Shown here: positions 16,245 through 23,011 of the stretch, piece after piece | How the letters are laid out: every line of letters begins with the position of its first letter | Position numbering within the stretch: position 1 is the stretch's first letter | Source: CAUSKK01 sp963532425 | GTDB taxonomy: Bacteria; Pseudomonadota; Gammaproteobacteria; Cardiobacteriales; Cardiobacteriaceae | Assembly: GCA_963532425.1 (NCBI GenBank) | Contig: CAUSKK010000004.1 | Span: 1 to 64,000 of the forward strand | Direction of reading: 5' to 3' | Length of the DNA stretch: 64,000 nucleotides | Position numbers and translations under genes: made by a program | The notes under the pieces: generated by a model | What the model was told of the DNA's origin: nothing | The model's database searches: none | Seen by the model: the letters and a program-made list of their open reading frames with translations, nothing else

Positions 16245-16928
16245 ATGAAAAAGTTTTACATCGGCTTCCTACTGCTCAGCCTGCTGAGCGCCTGTGCCCG
16301 CAAACCCTACGCCGAGGAAGACCCCAACGCCGCCACCGGGGATAATCCCTATGCCCAGGGCAACACCACCTACGGCAACGGTGCCACCTACGGCAACGAG
16401 TACGGCAACGGCAATGGCAGCTTCTTCAGCGCCAACCGGGGCAACGGCACCTACAACGACATCTACGGCGACAATCCCTATGCCGGCAGCGCCCAGACCT
16501 ACGGCCAGGGTAACTTCCAGGCCAATAACCAGGCCAGCACCGGCGACTATTACAACGACCCCAGCTACGGTACCAACGTAACCGGCGGCCCCGGCGCCAG
16601 CGCCAAGGACCGGGTCATCTACTTCTCCTATGACAGCAGCACCATCGACCAGCGCGCCCAGAACATCATTCGCGAGCATGCCAACTATCTGCGTTCCAAC
16701 CCCCAGGCCCTGGTTATCCTCGAGGGCCACACCGACGAACGCGGCACCCGCGACTACAACATCGCCCTCGGCGAGCGGCGCGCCCAGTCCGTGCGCAATC
16801 AGTTCCAGGCGCTGGGTGTCAATACCCAGCAAATGCGCGTCCTGTCCTACGGCGAGGAGCGGCCGGCGGTCTGGGGTTCCTCCGAGGCCGACTATGCCAA
16901 GAACCGCCGGGTGGTCATTATCTACTAG
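16245..16928 (+). CDS. pal: Peptidoglycan-associated lipoprotein Pal
   Basis: The 227-residue product has a lipoprotein signal with lipobox LLSAC, an unusual Asn/Gly/Tyr-rich linker of about 100 residues with repeated NPYA and TYGNG units, and a C-terminal OmpA-like peptidoglycan-binding domain (about 120-227). The domain shows the signature VILEGHTDERGTRDYNIALG and ends in AKNRRVVIIY. Pal anchors the outer membrane to peptidoglycan and binds TolB. The linker is much longer than in E. coli Pal (173 residues in total). Confidence 0.95.
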   Translation: MKKFYIGFLLLSLLSACARKPYAEEDPNAATGDNPYAQGNTTYGNGATYGNEYGNGNGSFFSANRGNGTYNDIYGDNPYAGSAQTYGQGNFQANNQASTGDYYNDPSYGTNVTGGPGASAKDRVIYFSYDSSTIDQRAQNIIREHANYLRSNPQALVILEGHTDERGTRDYNIALGERRAQSVRNQFQALGVNTQQMRVLSYGEERPAVWGSSEADYAKNRRVVIIY

Positions 16929-16937
16929 GTTGATTTT

Positions 16938-17453
16938 ATGAAGAAATTTGCAATGATTAGCGCGCTGCTGCTCAGCGCCTGCCAGCCGGCCGACCCGCCC
17001 AATATGGCCACCAAACAGGAGCTGGCCCAGCTACAGGGCACGGTGCAGGGCCTCACCGCCCGGCTACAGCAGCTGGAAAAGAACCAAACCCAGGTGCGGG
17101 GCCTGATTGGCGAAGTGGCCGGGTCGCGTATGATTCCGGCCGGCGTCAAGGACGCCCTCAAGGCCAACAGCAACTCCAACAATCCCTATGAGGACGGCCT
17201 CAATGCCTACCGCGCCGGCAACGGCCAGAAGGCCATCGCGGCGTTTAACCAGTTCCTCAGCAGTAATCCCAGCGGGGAAGAGGCGCTGCTGGCCCTCTAC
17301 TGGCTCGGCGACGTCTACTACAACGAGCGCAACTACAGCGAGGCCGAACGTTACTTCAACGATTTCCTCAGCCAGGCCCCCAACCACCCGCGCGCCCAGA
17401 ACGCCCGGGGCAAGCTGGAGGCGCTGCAGCGCGAACAGGGACGGAGTTTCTAG
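16938..17453 (+). CDS. cpoB: Cell division coordinator CpoB (YbgF), predicted lipoprotein form
   Basis: A 171-residue protein at the end of the tol-pal operon. It has a short coiled coil (about 25-60, QELAQLQGTVQGLTARLQQL) and C-terminal TPR repeats (about 80-165), including EALLALYWLGDVYYNERNYS. CpoB couples peptidoglycan synthesis with Tol-driven constriction. Unlike the soluble E. coli protein, this one has a lipobox (LLLSAC) at residues 11-16, so I predict lipid anchoring. The C-terminal half is the conserved YbgF part. Confidence 0.9.
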   Translation: MKKFAMISALLLSACQPADPPNMATKQELAQLQGTVQGLTARLQQLEKNQTQVRGLIGEVAGSRMIPAGVKDALKANSNSNNPYEDGLNAYRAGNGQKAIAAFNQFLSSNPSGEEALLALYWLGDVYYNERNYSEAERYFNDFLSQAPNHPRAQNARGKLEALQREQGRSF

Positions 17454-17481
17454 GCCCCGGCCCGTGGCTCTCCCTAAATTT

Positions 17482-17508
17482 AAGGTCGTCTCCGGACGGC
17501 CTTTTTTT
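17482..17508 (+). terminator. Intrinsic terminator of the tol-pal operon
   Basis: A nine-base-pair stem AAGGTCGTC / GACGGCCTT (one G-U pair) with a four-base loop is followed by a T run, 28 bp after the cpoB stop. It does not use the common palindrome. Confidence 0.88.
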
Positions 17509-17509
17509 G

Positions 17510-18720
17510 TGGAAGCACTTCGGCCCCGGCGAAAAGCTATCTTTACCCCGGCCCGGAGGGAGCGCTTCGTTCTGGAAAGCCATAAAAACCGGCAGCGCTT
17601 CCTTCCCGAAGGATTTTCCTTTTCCCAGCGAAGTGCTTCGGTCTGACTGACGCCTTATTTTCCCCGACCCGGGGGAAGCGCTTCGTTCTGACCGACATCT
17701 TATTTTCCCCCGGCCCAGGGGAAGCGCTTCGATGGGGGCGCCGGGCGCATATCCGGTGGCTTTCTTCTGACGTTGCCAACCGAAGCGCTTCTTCCCGGCG
17801 GGTCAGGATTTTAAAAATGCCTCGGGGTGCTGAATAAAGGTGTCGCCGTTTTCTTCTGCCACTTCGGAGCGAAGCGCTTCCTTCTCAAAGCCAGAAGCGC
17901 TTCCTCCGGTCAAAGCGCTTCGCCCGGGCTGGCCATCTATCTTTAACTCGGCCCGGAGGGGAGCGCTTCGTTTCCAACGGGCTTTTTAACGAAGCGCTTC
18001 GGTGGTCGCGCCGGGCACATATCCGGTCGCTTTCTTCCGCTGCCAGTGAAGCGCTCTGGCTCCCCAAAAGGAAGCGCTTCTGCCGGTCGAAGCGCTTCGT
18101 TCTGGCTAGCCCCATCTAAGGCCGAGCCCCAAAAAAGTAAACGCTTAGACCTTGGAGTTTCCCGGCAAGGTGCTTGGCTCGGGCCGGCCATCTAGCTTTA
18201 GCCCGGCCCGGAGGGAAGCGCTTCGGTCTGGCTCGGTCGGGGCCAGTGATGATTAAAACTTGCTGGCAAGGGAAGCGCTTCCCTCTTCTGTAGCTTCTCG
18301 GAGCGAAGCGCTTCGGTTTGACCGCCTAGAAGGAAGCGCTTCGGTGGTGGCATTGAATAAATTTCCAGCCGCTTTCCGCCGCGACCACGAGGCAAAGCGC
18401 TTTCGCTTTCTAAAAAATGACCGGCCAGCCATCGTCATTAGGTCGGAGCGCTTCGGTCTGGAAAGCTGCAAAAGCCGGAAGCGCTTCGCTCTGGAAGTCT
18501 GGAAAGATGAATTCAAGGGGGAGCGCTTCGCTCAGGATAAGTGCTTCATTCAAAGCGGCCGGGGACTATTGACCAAAATTCCGAAGCGCTTCGGCCTTGA
18601 ATGGCCATTGGGGGGCTTGGCAGGGAAGCGCTTCGGTTTGGAAAGTCCTTCTTCGGGGAAGCGCTTCCCTCTGGAAATCTGCAAAAGCTGGGAGCGCTTC
18701 ATTGGGGGAGTCTTGTCAGT
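17510..18720. repeat. Palindrome cluster C between cpoB and acpS
   Basis: This region of about 1.2 kb has no credible gene. It holds 16 exact GAAGCGCTTC copies between 17675 and 18667, and at least ten near-copies such as GGAGCGCTTC and CAAAGCGCTTC. Many copies are followed by GGTCTGGAAAG or GCTCTGGAAAG. Spacers recur within the cluster; the block containing CATATCCGGT appears near 17747 and again near 18017. Open frames crossing it, such as 18260-18772, consist of repeated Lys-Arg-Phe, Glu-Ala-Leu and Ser-Ala-Ser and are artefacts of the repeat. Confidence 0.9.
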
Positions 18721-18793
18721 CGGTCTTTTCCTCCGTAGATTTTGGCCCTTTGCACGGAGGACTAAACCATGAAAGCAAGGAAGGGAACCGGCG

Positions 18794-19150
18794 ATGCTGG
18801 GCGTTGATGTGGTATCCAAGGCGCGCATTGGCGCCGTCTGGCAGCGCCAGGGGGAGCGCTTCCCCCGGCGGGTGCTGCACCCCCGCGAGCTGGAATCCTG
18901 GCCGCCCCCGGGCCGACCGGAACGTTTTCTGGCCGTGCGCTGGGCGGTGAAAGAGGCCCTGAGCAAGGCCCTGGGCACGGGGCTGCGTGGGCCGGTACGC
19001 CTGAACGCCATCGCCCTGGAACATGACGAGCTCGGCGCCCCCCGGCTCTACTGTGATGCGGAGCTGGCGTCGCTGCTGGCCGGCCGCCGGCCCCGGGTCA
19101 GCATCAGCGACGAGCGCGATTTGGTGGTGGCGGTGGTGCTGCTGCTCTAG
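18794..19150 (+). CDS. acpS: Holo-[acyl-carrier-protein] synthase, divergent
   Basis: This 118-residue product resembles AcpS, which transfers 4'-phosphopantetheine from CoA to acyl carrier protein. Landmarks are GVDVVSKARI at the N-terminus (the Mg-binding Asp), LHPRELE, the motif RFLAVRWAVKEALSKALGTG with its catalytic Glu, and HDELGAPRL. The spacing of the motifs fits, but the sequence is divergent. A near-palindrome (GGGAGCGCTTCCCC) contributes Gly-Glu-Arg-Phe near residue 20. The C-terminus overlaps the convergent tsaE by four bases. Confidence 0.82.
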   Translation: MLGVDVVSKARIGAVWQRQGERFPRRVLHPRELESWPPPGRPERFLAVRWAVKEALSKALGTGLRGPVRLNAIALEHDELGAPRLYCDAELASLLAGRRPRVSISDERDLVVAVVLLL

Positions 19151-19569
19151 CGTTCCAGCCGGAGGAAGCGCTTCGTTCCCTGGAGCTGGAAATGGAGCCG
19201 GGCCGTGGCCGGGGGTAGCAAATCGCCGCCGCGTTCGGGCCATTCAATAAAGATATAGTCCGCCCGGCTCGGCCAGTCGCGCACGTCCAGATAGAGCAGT
19301 TCCTCCGGCTCCTGCAGCCGGTAGAGGTCGCTGTGAATGATGTGGCGCGGGCCCAGCTCATATTCCTGTACCAGCGCATAGGTGGGACTATTGACGATGC
19401 CGGTGTAGCCAAGCTGGCGCAGCAGGGTTTGCACGAAGGTGGTTTTGCCGCTGCCCAAATCGCCGTGTAGGTGAAAAATGCCCCGGGGAAAGGTGGCGAT
19501 GATTTGGCGACAGAGCGCTTCGAGCTGGGGAAAGGTGGAAATGTTAATGGGCGTCGGGGGCTGGGTCAT
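19147..19569 (-). CDS. tsaE: tRNA threonylcarbamoyladenosine biosynthesis ATPase TsaE
   Basis: A 140-residue P-loop ATPase with Walker A HGDLGSGKTTFVQ near residue 36, NSPTYALVQEY, the motif HSDLYRLQEPEEL and FIEWPERG. TsaE is needed for t6A37 formation in ANN-decoding tRNAs together with TsaB, TsaC and TsaD. Its last residues, TKRFLRLER, are encoded partly by a GAAGCGCTTC copy (19165). It overlaps acpS tail to tail and is divergent from the roadblock/GTPase operon. Confidence 0.94.
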   Translation of the reverse strand: MTQPPTPINISTFPQLEALCRQIIATFPRGIFHLHGDLGSGKTTFVQTLLRQLGYTGIVNSPTYALVQEYELGPRHIIHSDLYRLQEPEELLYLDVRDWPSRADYIFIEWPERGGDLLPPATARLHFQLQGTKRFLRLER

Positions 19570-19584
19570 GGTTTTTTAAAATCT

Positions 19585-19593
19585 TGCTATAAT
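19585..19593 (+). promoter_or_regulatory. Extended -10 promoter of the roadblock/GTPase operon
   Basis: TTGCTATAAT contains a perfect TATAAT (19588-19593) with an upstream TG, an extended -10 element. No good -35 is visible. It lies 94 bp before the first roadblock gene, in the gap divergent from tsaE. Confidence 0.55.
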
Positions 19594-19686
19594 GAAATCG
19601 AACCTGCGCATTTTAATGAGAAAAATAAAAGAATGGTCGCCGGTGGGAGTCTTCATGACAACACTTTATTTTTTAAGGATTTTCCA

Positions 19687-20043
19687 ATGGCAAAACTCAG
19701 CCTAAGTGCATTGGCGGAAATTCAAGGGTTTCGGGCCGCCGCTCTGGTGGATTCGGAGAGCGGCCTGATGATGATGGGAGAAGGAGGCGGGGCCGATTTG
19801 GAGTTGGCCGCCGCCGGCAATTCGGAGGTACTTAAGGCAAAACGGCGGGTTTCCCGCGTGATGAATCTCAATGACCACATTGAGGATATTCTTATCTCAA
19901 CGGGCAAGTCCTACCACCTCATTCGACCACTGGAGCGCAACGACAAACTTTTCCTTTATTTAGTCCTTGACCGGGACCGGGCTAATCTGGCCATGGCTCG
20001 CCACCAACTCCGGGCCTTTGAAAAGGACCTCGATTTTTCCTAA
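19687..20043 (+). CDS. Roadblock/LC7-like domain protein, 118 aa (first of the GTPase operon)
   Basis: This small protein shows the profile of a bacterial Roadblock/LC7 (MglB-like) domain. It has an N-terminal helix, then FRAAALVDSESGLMMMG (strand-turn-strand), a helix with EVLKAKRRVSRVMNLND, and strands in EDILISTGKSYHLIRPL and KLFLYLVLDRDRAN before a C-terminal helix. Such proteins act as partners or GTPase-activating proteins of Ras-like GTPases. I chose ATG 19687, with AAGGA about eight bases upstream; a much longer frame from 19471 is a shadow of tsaE. The assignment rests on fold pattern and on the GTPase and second roadblock gene downstream. Confidence 0.72.
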   Translation: MAKLSLSALAEIQGFRAAALVDSESGLMMMGEGGGADLELAAAGNSEVLKAKRRVSRVMNLNDHIEDILISTGKSYHLIRPLERNDKLFLYLVLDRDRANLAMARHQLRAFEKDLDFS

Positions 20044-20051
20044 TGATTTTC

Positions 20052-20075
20052 TACGCTCTCAATTTAGAGGGCGTA
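20052..20075 (+). promoter_or_regulatory. Intercistronic hairpin in the roadblock/GTPase operon
   Basis: TACGCTCTC and GAGGGCGTA pair over nine positions (one G-U) around an AATTTA loop, directly between the first two genes and followed by TTTGC. It could be an mRNA-processing or partial-termination element. Confidence 0.5.
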
Positions 20076-20094
20076 TTTGCTTGAGGGAGCATAA

Positions 20095-21081
20095 ATGCCT
20101 ACTACCTATATTTGCCTGCTGGGCTTTGCGGCCGAATCCGAAAATCGCATTAAAAAACTGCTGGAACAGGAAAACGTGGTCTGGGTGCCACCCAATTTCC
20201 AGGGTTTGAATGGGGTTATTCTGAATACGGTCTTCCTCAGCGCGCCGCAGATTAAGAAGTATCTGGAGCAAATCAGCGCCCGGGTGGTCTGCGCCCACAA
20301 CCGCGACGAGGCCGACGCTCTGGCCGCCGAGCGCGGCTATATCGCCCTGGACTTACGTAATCCCAGCGCCAATTTCAACCGCTGGATTGCCCATCTCTTC
20401 AACCGGCCGGTGCAGCCCTACCGACCGGCGCCCCAGCAGCCGGGGCTGGCCAGCGGTCAGGAGGATATTTTCCTCGATGCCACCAGCGGCGGCGCCGATA
20501 CCAAGCCCACCGGCCGGGTGCTGCGGCTGCTGGAGCGGCTGGAAAATGGTCAGCGTCAGGTGGTGCTGCGGCTGGAAAGTGGCGCGCAAACCACCTGGAT
20601 TCACACCGGCGAGGGCATGGCCTTCATCAACTATCCCCGCGAGAAAATCACCGGCGTGGAGCACTGGAGCTGCCGGGAGGTGCAGGAAAATGACATTTCC
20701 GAGCAGGCCCGGCCGCTGAAACTGGAAGTTTGGCTGTTTGAAGCGCTCTGGCAGTCGGACTTTGAACCCCAGGACATGGAGTCCGACGCCCGCTATCATC
20801 TGACCCGCTGGCCACAGCCGCTGGGCCGCAAGGGCCGTTCCGAGGCGCTGAAGCTGGCGTCGCTGAGCCAGGCCTACCCGGTTTCGGTGGAGGAACTGCA
20901 GGAAAAGACCAACTATCCCGAGGCGGTGATTAAGCGCTTCCTCTTCGCCGCCTGGAAAACCGGTCAGCTGGTGGTGAGCTACGGCACGCCCCGGCCCCAG
21001 CCCAAGGAACGCGATACCAGCAAGGAAACCGAGGAAAAACGCGGCCTGCTTCGCCGCCTGCGCGATAAATTTGGCATGTGA
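20095..21081 (+). CDS. Unknown 328-aa protein of the GTPase operon, helix-turn-helix-like C-terminus
   Basis: I do not recognise a named family. The N-terminus (about 1-95, MPTTYICLLGFAAESENRI) alternates strands and helices as in a receiver-like alpha/beta fold, but I cannot assign a phosphoacceptor. A central region (about 130-230) looks beta-rich. Residues of about 240-290, with SEALKLASLSQAYPVSVEEL and PEAVIKRFLFAAWKTGQLVV, look like a winged helix with an exposed wing, followed by a basic tail ending RRLRDKFGM. In actinobacterial conservons the protein beside the GTPase is also winged-helix-like (DUF742). It probably serves as effector or adaptor of the adjacent GTPase. RBS GAGGGAG lies before ATG 20095. 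Confidence 0.7.
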   Translation: MPTTYICLLGFAAESENRIKKLLEQENVVWVPPNFQGLNGVILNTVFLSAPQIKKYLEQISARVVCAHNRDEADALAAERGYIALDLRNPSANFNRWIAHLFNRPVQPYRPAPQQPGLASGQEDIFLDATSGGADTKPTGRVLRLLERLENGQRQVVLRLESGAQTTWIHTGEGMAFINYPREKITGVEHWSCREVQENDISEQARPLKLEVWLFEALWQSDFEPQDMESDARYHLTRWPQPLGRKGRSEALKLASLSQAYPVSVEELQEKTNYPEAVIKRFLFAAWKTGQLVVSYGTPRPQPKERDTSKETEEKRGLLRRLRDKFGM

Positions 21082-21089
21082 GGTACGTT

Positions 21090-21623
21090 ATGCAGGAATA
21101 TAAAATCATCTTTGCCGGTAGCATGGGGGCAGGAAAAACCACGGCCGTACAGACCCTTTCCGATGTGGGCGTTATCACCAGCGACGTGGCCAACAGCGAT
21201 TTGAACGCCCACAGCAAGCTGCTGACCACCGTTGGCATCGACTATGGCCAAATCGTGCTGCCGCCGGATAATAAGGTGGGCCTCTACGGGACGCCGGGCC
21301 AGGAGCGCTTCGAGATTGTCTGGCGCATCGTGACCAATGGGGCGCTGGGCGTCATCATTCTCATCGACTGCACCAGTGCCAAGGCGCCGGAGGAACTGCG
21401 CTACTACACCCAGTACTTCCACAAGCACCAGCTGAAACACATCGTCATCGGCATTACCCACAACGATATGCCCGAAAGCAAATTAAATCGGGAATTGGCA
21501 TTAAAGATTCTGGCCGAGGAGCACTTCAACTATCCCGTTTTTGAAATTGACGCGCGGCTGCGGGATAACCTTTTATTGTTGGTGGAAACTTTAATTGCCT
21601 CCATTGAAGCCGAAATCAATTAA
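21090..21623 (+). CDS. MglA/CvnD-like small Ras-type GTPase
   Basis: This 177-residue P-loop GTPase has Walker A GSMGAGKT at residues 10-17, the switch I sequence TTVGIDYG at 46-53, and LYGTPGQERF around 65-74. In the last motif the Asp of the classical DxxG is replaced, giving YGTPGQ. That substitution and the TTVxxDxG switch I are typical of prokaryotic MglA- and CvnD-type GTPases. THND at 123-126 stands where NKxD would be. It is soluble, with no lipidation motif. GAGGT six bases before ATG 21090 favours that start over the frame from 21078. It is flanked by roadblock proteins that could control its nucleotide cycle. Confidence 0.88.
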   Translation: MQEYKIIFAGSMGAGKTTAVQTLSDVGVITSDVANSDLNAHSKLLTTVGIDYGQIVLPPDNKVGLYGTPGQERFEIVWRIVTNGALGVIILIDCTSAKAPEELRYYTQYFHKHQLKHIVIGITHNDMPESKLNRELALKILAEEHFNYPVFEIDARLRDNLLLLVETLIASIEAEIN

Positions 21624-21637
21624 TTAGAGGAGAAATT

Positions 21638-22051
21638 ATGACCATTAAATTGGAGCATTACCGCGACCCGGCATTTGTGAATATTTGTACCCAGGCCCTG
21701 GAGGAATTTGTGCTAAATACCAGCGGCGTGAAAAATGTGCTACTGGCCACGGTGGACGGCTTTAGCATTGCCAACTGTCAGGTGGAGGAACGCGGCGATG
21801 GCCTGGCGGCGGTGGGCAGTTCCATCTTCGCCCTCGGGGCCACGCTGGGTTCGGAATTCCAGCTGGGAGAATGCAAGTCCATCACCGTGGAAAACGAGCT
21901 GGGGCGCGTCCATCTGCTCACGGTGCATGAGGAGGAAAAACAGGTCATTTTGCTCATTCAGTGTCTGCAACATTCCACCCTGGCCATGGTGCTGCACGGC
22001 GCCCAAAAGCTGGCGGCAGAACTGCGGGAAGCGCTGGCCCAAATGGGCTAA
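21638..22051 (+). CDS. Roadblock/LC7 domain protein, 137 aa
   Basis: A typical bacterial Roadblock/LC7 protein. The helix ALEEFVLNTSGVKNVLLATV leads into DGFSIANCQV, then AAVGSSIFALGATLGSEFQL, ITVENELGRVHLLTV and KQVILLIQ. MglB-like proteins of this fold dimerise and regulate partner GTPases. AGAGGAG lies just upstream of ATG 21638, and the gene follows the GTPase by 14 bp. The operon therefore encodes two different roadblock proteins around one GTPase. A palindrome-based terminator follows. Confidence 0.85.
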   Translation: MTIKLEHYRDPAFVNICTQALEEFVLNTSGVKNVLLATVDGFSIANCQVEERGDGLAAVGSSIFALGATLGSEFQLGECKSITVENELGRVHLLTVHEEEKQVILLIQCLQHSTLAMVLHGAQKLAAELREALAQMG

Positions 22052-22070
22052 AAAAGCGCCCAATCACCCA

Positions 22071-22098
22071 AGCGCTTTTCGAAGCGCTTTTATTTTTT
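22071..22098 (+). terminator. Terminator of the roadblock/GTPase operon, UUCG loop
   Basis: Two AAGCGCTT half-palindromes flank TTCG and are followed by TTATTTTTT. Because AAGCGCTT is its own reverse complement, the two copies form an eight-base-pair stem with a UUCG tetraloop. Confidence 0.85.
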
Positions 22099-22183
22099 CA
22101 TTGCCGACGGAATTCGCTTTTTAGTCCAAATTACTGGCCAATATTCTTTAAACGGGGAATAATAAATCCATTTAAACGAGGCC

Positions 22184-22211
22184 TTTACATATTAGCCTTT
22201 TTAATTATAAT
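22184..22211 (+). promoter_or_regulatory. Sigma70 promoter of the H-NS-like gene
   Basis: TTTACA (22184) and TATAAT (22206) are separated by 16 bp in an AT-rich stretch. The predicted transcript starts near 22218, which favours the downstream ATG at 22248 as the translation start. Confidence 0.7.
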
Positions 22212-22247
22212 TAAAGTCTCTTTATGACAAAACTATTGAGGTTTTAT

Positions 22248-22541
22248 ATGCAAGAACTATTTAATCAGGTTGATGCTCTTTCTAATGATGATTTTGAGGC
22301 GTTAATCATTCATGTCAATAGACAGAAGAAAAGACGTGCCCATAACATCATTAGCGAAGCACAACGTCAGGCAAGCCGCTTCCTGCAGGATGATGGCGGC
22401 ACCTACGTGAAGGCGAAAGCCCCGGCCAAATTCCGCAATCCCCAAAATCCAGAATTAACCTGGAGCGGCTTTGGACGCAAGCCCAACTGGTATATTGAAT
22501 ATATCCAGAAGGGGGGCAACGAGAAAGACTTAGTCATTTAA
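22248..22541 (+). CDS. H-NS-family nucleoid-associated protein
   Basis: The product is 97 residues from ATG 22248, with GAGG six bases upstream; an alternative ATG at 22224 would leave almost no leader. The N-terminal half is helical (ALSNDDFEALIIHVNRQKKR) for oligomerisation. The C-terminus has the H-NS DNA-binding signature KFRNPQNPELTWSGFGRKPN followed by WYIEYI. Members bind and silence AT-rich DNA. The gene and its upstream region are visibly AT-richer than the neighbours, which suits autoregulation. It is transcribed alone between two terminators. Confidence 0.88.
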   Translation: MQELFNQVDALSNDDFEALIIHVNRQKKRRAHNIISEAQRQASRFLQDDGGTYVKAKAPAKFRNPQNPELTWSGFGRKPNWYIEYIQKGGNEKDLVI

Positions 22542-22553
22542 TGGATTAAATGC

Positions 22554-22582
22554 AAAAGCACGCCGGGGCGTGCTTTATTTAT
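22554..22582 (+). terminator. Intrinsic terminator of the H-NS-like gene
   Basis: AAAGCACGC and GCGTGCTTT form a nine-base-pair stem around CGGG, followed by a T-rich tract, twelve bases after the stop codon. Confidence 0.85.
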
Positions 22583-22609
22583 TTACGGGTGGAATATTCG
22601 GAGGTCAAT

Positions 22610-23011
22610 ATGACGATTTTTAGCAAAATTCTTAGCGGTGCCATTCCCTGCGCCAAAATCTACGAGGACGAACAGATTTTCAGCTTCATGGACGCCTTTC
22701 CCCAGAGTCGCGGCCATGCTCTGATTATTCCCAAACGGGCCGCCCCCGACCTGTTTACGGTGGCCGCCGAGGATTTGGCCGCCGTGGCCCGTTTTAGCCA
22801 GCGCCTGGCCAAGGCCCAGCGGGAAGCGCTTCGGCCCGACGGCATCCGGGTGATGCAGTTCAACGGCGCCGCCGCCGGCCAGACCGTTTTCCACTATCAC
22901 ATGCACCTGATACCCGTCTGGGAGGGGGAAGCGCTGGGGGCCCACGGCGGGGGCCAGGCTGATTTGAGCGAATTGGAAGCACTGGCCGCCCAGCTGCGGA
23001 GCCAGCTGTGA
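22610..23011 (+). CDS. HIT-family protein (histidine triad hydrolase)
   Basis: A 133-residue HIT protein starting MTIFSKILSGAIPCAKIYED, with RGHALIIPKRAA in the middle and the catalytic histidine triad HYHMHLIP near residue 100. Members hydrolyse AMP from nucleoside phosphoramidates or dinucleoside polyphosphates. ATG 22610 has GGAGG about five bases upstream. It overlaps folD by four bases (GTGA). A GAAGCGCTTC copy at 22823 is read Glu-Ala-Leu. Confidence 0.93.
   Translation: MTIFSKILSGAIPCAKIYEDEQIFSFMDAFPQSRGHALIIPKRAAPDLFTVAAEDLAAVARFSQRLAKAQREALRPDGIRVMQFNGAAAGQTVFHYHMHLIPVWEGEALGAHGGGQADLSELEALAAQLRSQL

Noticed and set aside
17510..18720. Insertion sequence or MITE remnants in the clusters
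   Set aside because: No transposase, terminal inverted repeats or target duplications were seen; the repeated unit is far shorter than a MITE.
18260..18772. 170-aa open frame in cluster C, and similar ones at 53215-53826 and 58268-58783
   Set aside because: They are made of recurrent Lys-Arg-Phe, Glu-Ala-Leu and Ser-Ala-Ser because the palindrome has no stop codon in any frame; there is no plausible fold or conserved start.
19471..19686. Long N-terminal extension of the first roadblock gene
   Set aside because: It overlaps tsaE on the other strand, lacks a ribosome binding site and lies partly upstream of the promoter.
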